In this document: in pieces, positions 4,913-5,795 of the stretch
How positions within the stretch are numbered: the first letter of the stretch is position 1
Layout of the letters: each line of letters opens with the position of its first letter
Source: an uncultured Lachnospiraceae bacterium
GTDB lineage: Bacteria; Bacillota; Clostridia; Lachnospirales; Lachnospiraceae
DNA length: 5,795 nt
Direction of reading: 5' to 3'
NCBI GenBank assembly: GCA_947653315.1
Contig: CANTGP010000214.1
Coordinates: forward strand, 1 to 5,795
Notes under the pieces: generated by a model
Seen by the model: only the letters and a program-made list of their open reading frames with translations
What the model was told of the DNA's origin: nothing
Database searches by the model: none
Made by a program: the position numbers and the translations under genes

Positions 4913-5795
4913 ATGGCAAGGACGGCGGCAATCGGGGTACAGGATTTTGAAACGCTGATAACGAATAACTACTTTTACGTGGATAAGACGGATTTTATCC
5001 GGGAATGGTGGGAGAACGGGGACAGCGTGACGCTGATTACCCGTCCGAGGCGTTTCGGCAAGACGCTGAACATGAATATGCTGGAGCGGTTTTTTTCTTT
5101 GGATTATGCGGGGAAGGGTGCGATTTTTGAAAACCTGAAGATATGGGAATCGGAAAAATATCGGGGAATGCAGGGGACATACCCGGTTCTCGGACTCAGT
5201 TTTGCGAACGTGAAGGAGAATACGTTTGAAAAAGCGAGAATAAGAATCTGCCAGATTATTTCGGATTTGTATAATAAAAGGGAGTTCATAAGAGAAGGCG
5301 GTATCCTGTCGGAAAGGGAGCGCGGATATTTTGACCGGGTATCCGATGATATGGCGGAGACGGATGCGGCCGTTTCCCTCCACCGGCTATGCGATTACAT
5401 GCAGCGTTATTACGGAAAAAAAGTAATCCTCCTTTTGGACGAGTACGACACGCCGATGCAGGAGGCGTATATGCACGGGTACTGGGAGGAGGCCGTTTCC
5501 TTCATGCGGAACCTGTTCAATGCCACGTTTAAGACAAACCCGTTTTTGGACAAGGCGGTCATGACGGGGATTACGAGGATTAGCAAGGAGAGTATTTTTT
5601 CGGATTTGAACAATTTAGAGGTGGTGACATCCACTTCGGATAAATATACGGATGCATTTGGTTTTACCCAGGAGGAAGTATCGGCTGCGCTGCGGGAATT
5701 CGGGGTGTCCGGAATGGAAGAAGGGGTCCGGGACTGGTATGACGGGTTTACGTTCGGGAAAAGGACGGATATCTACAACCCCTGGTCCATCATTA
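4913..5795 (+). CDS. AAA-ATPase-like / DUF1703 (PD-(D/E)XK) family protein, 3' end cut by window edge
   Basis: I translated 294 residues by hand without a stop; the gene continues past the right edge. Near the start are FETLITNNYFYVDKTDFI (12-29) and a P-loop-like motif TRPRRFGKTLN (43-53, lysine K50, threonine T51). A Walker B strand ILLLDEYDTPM follows, with D176 and E177. Then come TGITRISKESIFSDLNNL and the family signature WYDGFTFG...IYNPWSI at the window end. This order matches the AAA-ATPase-like domain (PF09820) that normally precedes a C-terminal PD-(D/E)XK nuclease-like domain (PF08011) in proteins of roughly 500-600 residues; that nuclease part would lie outside the window. Such genes are numerous in gut Bacillota and Bacteroidota and their function is unsettled. 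It is divergent from the XRE gene, and may be host chromosome or cargo rather than part of the recombinase module. Confidence 0.92.
   Translation, partial: MARTAAIGVQDFETLITNNYFYVDKTDFIREWWENGDSVTLITRPRRFGKTLNMNMLERFFSLDYAGKGAIFENLKIWESEKYRGMQGTYPVLGLSFANVKENTFEKARIRICQIISDLYNKREFIREGGILSERERGYFDRVSDDMAETDAAVSLHRLCDYMQRYYGKKVILLLDEYDTPMQEAYMHGYWEEAVSFMRNLFNATFKTNPFLDKAVMTGITRISKESIFSDLNNLEVVTSTSDKYTDAFGFTQEEVSAALREFGVSGMEEGVRDWYDGFTFGKRTDIYNPWSII

Noticed and set aside
4862..5383. Minus-strand 173-residue open frame
   Set aside because: It is antisense to the ATPase-like gene, which has Walker motifs and a strong ribosome binding site in the plus frame.

Overview
The window reads as a piece of a mobile element from a Bacillota genome. 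A gut clostridium, perhaps of the Lachnospiraceae type, is my best guess. The reasons are strong AGGAGG-type ribosome binding sites, a large serine recombinase of the clostridial kind, ParB/Srx-fold accessory genes and an AAA-ATPase/DUF1703-type protein. The organism is inferred from gene style only; no rRNA or housekeeping gene is present.

Layout, right to left because most genes are on the minus strand. An XRE-family repressor (4370-4723) has a strong Shine-Dalgarno. A 285-base gap (4085-4369) follows, with three consecutive hairpins and a 30-bp tandem repeat just before the recombinase start. Next is a 589-residue large serine recombinase (2315-4084). A 274-base gap (2041-2314) holds a compact set of nested inverted repeats that looks like a structured RNA or a dispersed repeat, best folded on the plus strand. 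Then come a 130-residue protein (1648-2040), a ParB-like protein joined to it by an ATGA stop/start overlap (719-1651), and a second ParB/Srx-fold protein with a disordered N-terminal tail that runs off the left edge (1-592).

On the right, divergent from the repressor, a plus-strand AAA-ATPase-like gene (4913 to the window end) is cut by the window edge. It may lie outside the mobile module.

How the genes may fit together: the recombinase would integrate or excise the element, the XRE protein would control its expression, and the two ParB/Srx-fold proteins would serve DNA binding or maintenance. The most interesting observation is that the 130-residue protein appears to be a free-standing copy of the unusual C-terminal domain of the recombinase. 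That domain sits where many large serine recombinases carry a zinc ribbon. This suggests a recombinase accessory factor, which is inference only. The second most interesting is the folded element at about 2121-2284. Its two imperfect stems are G-U wobbles on one strand only.
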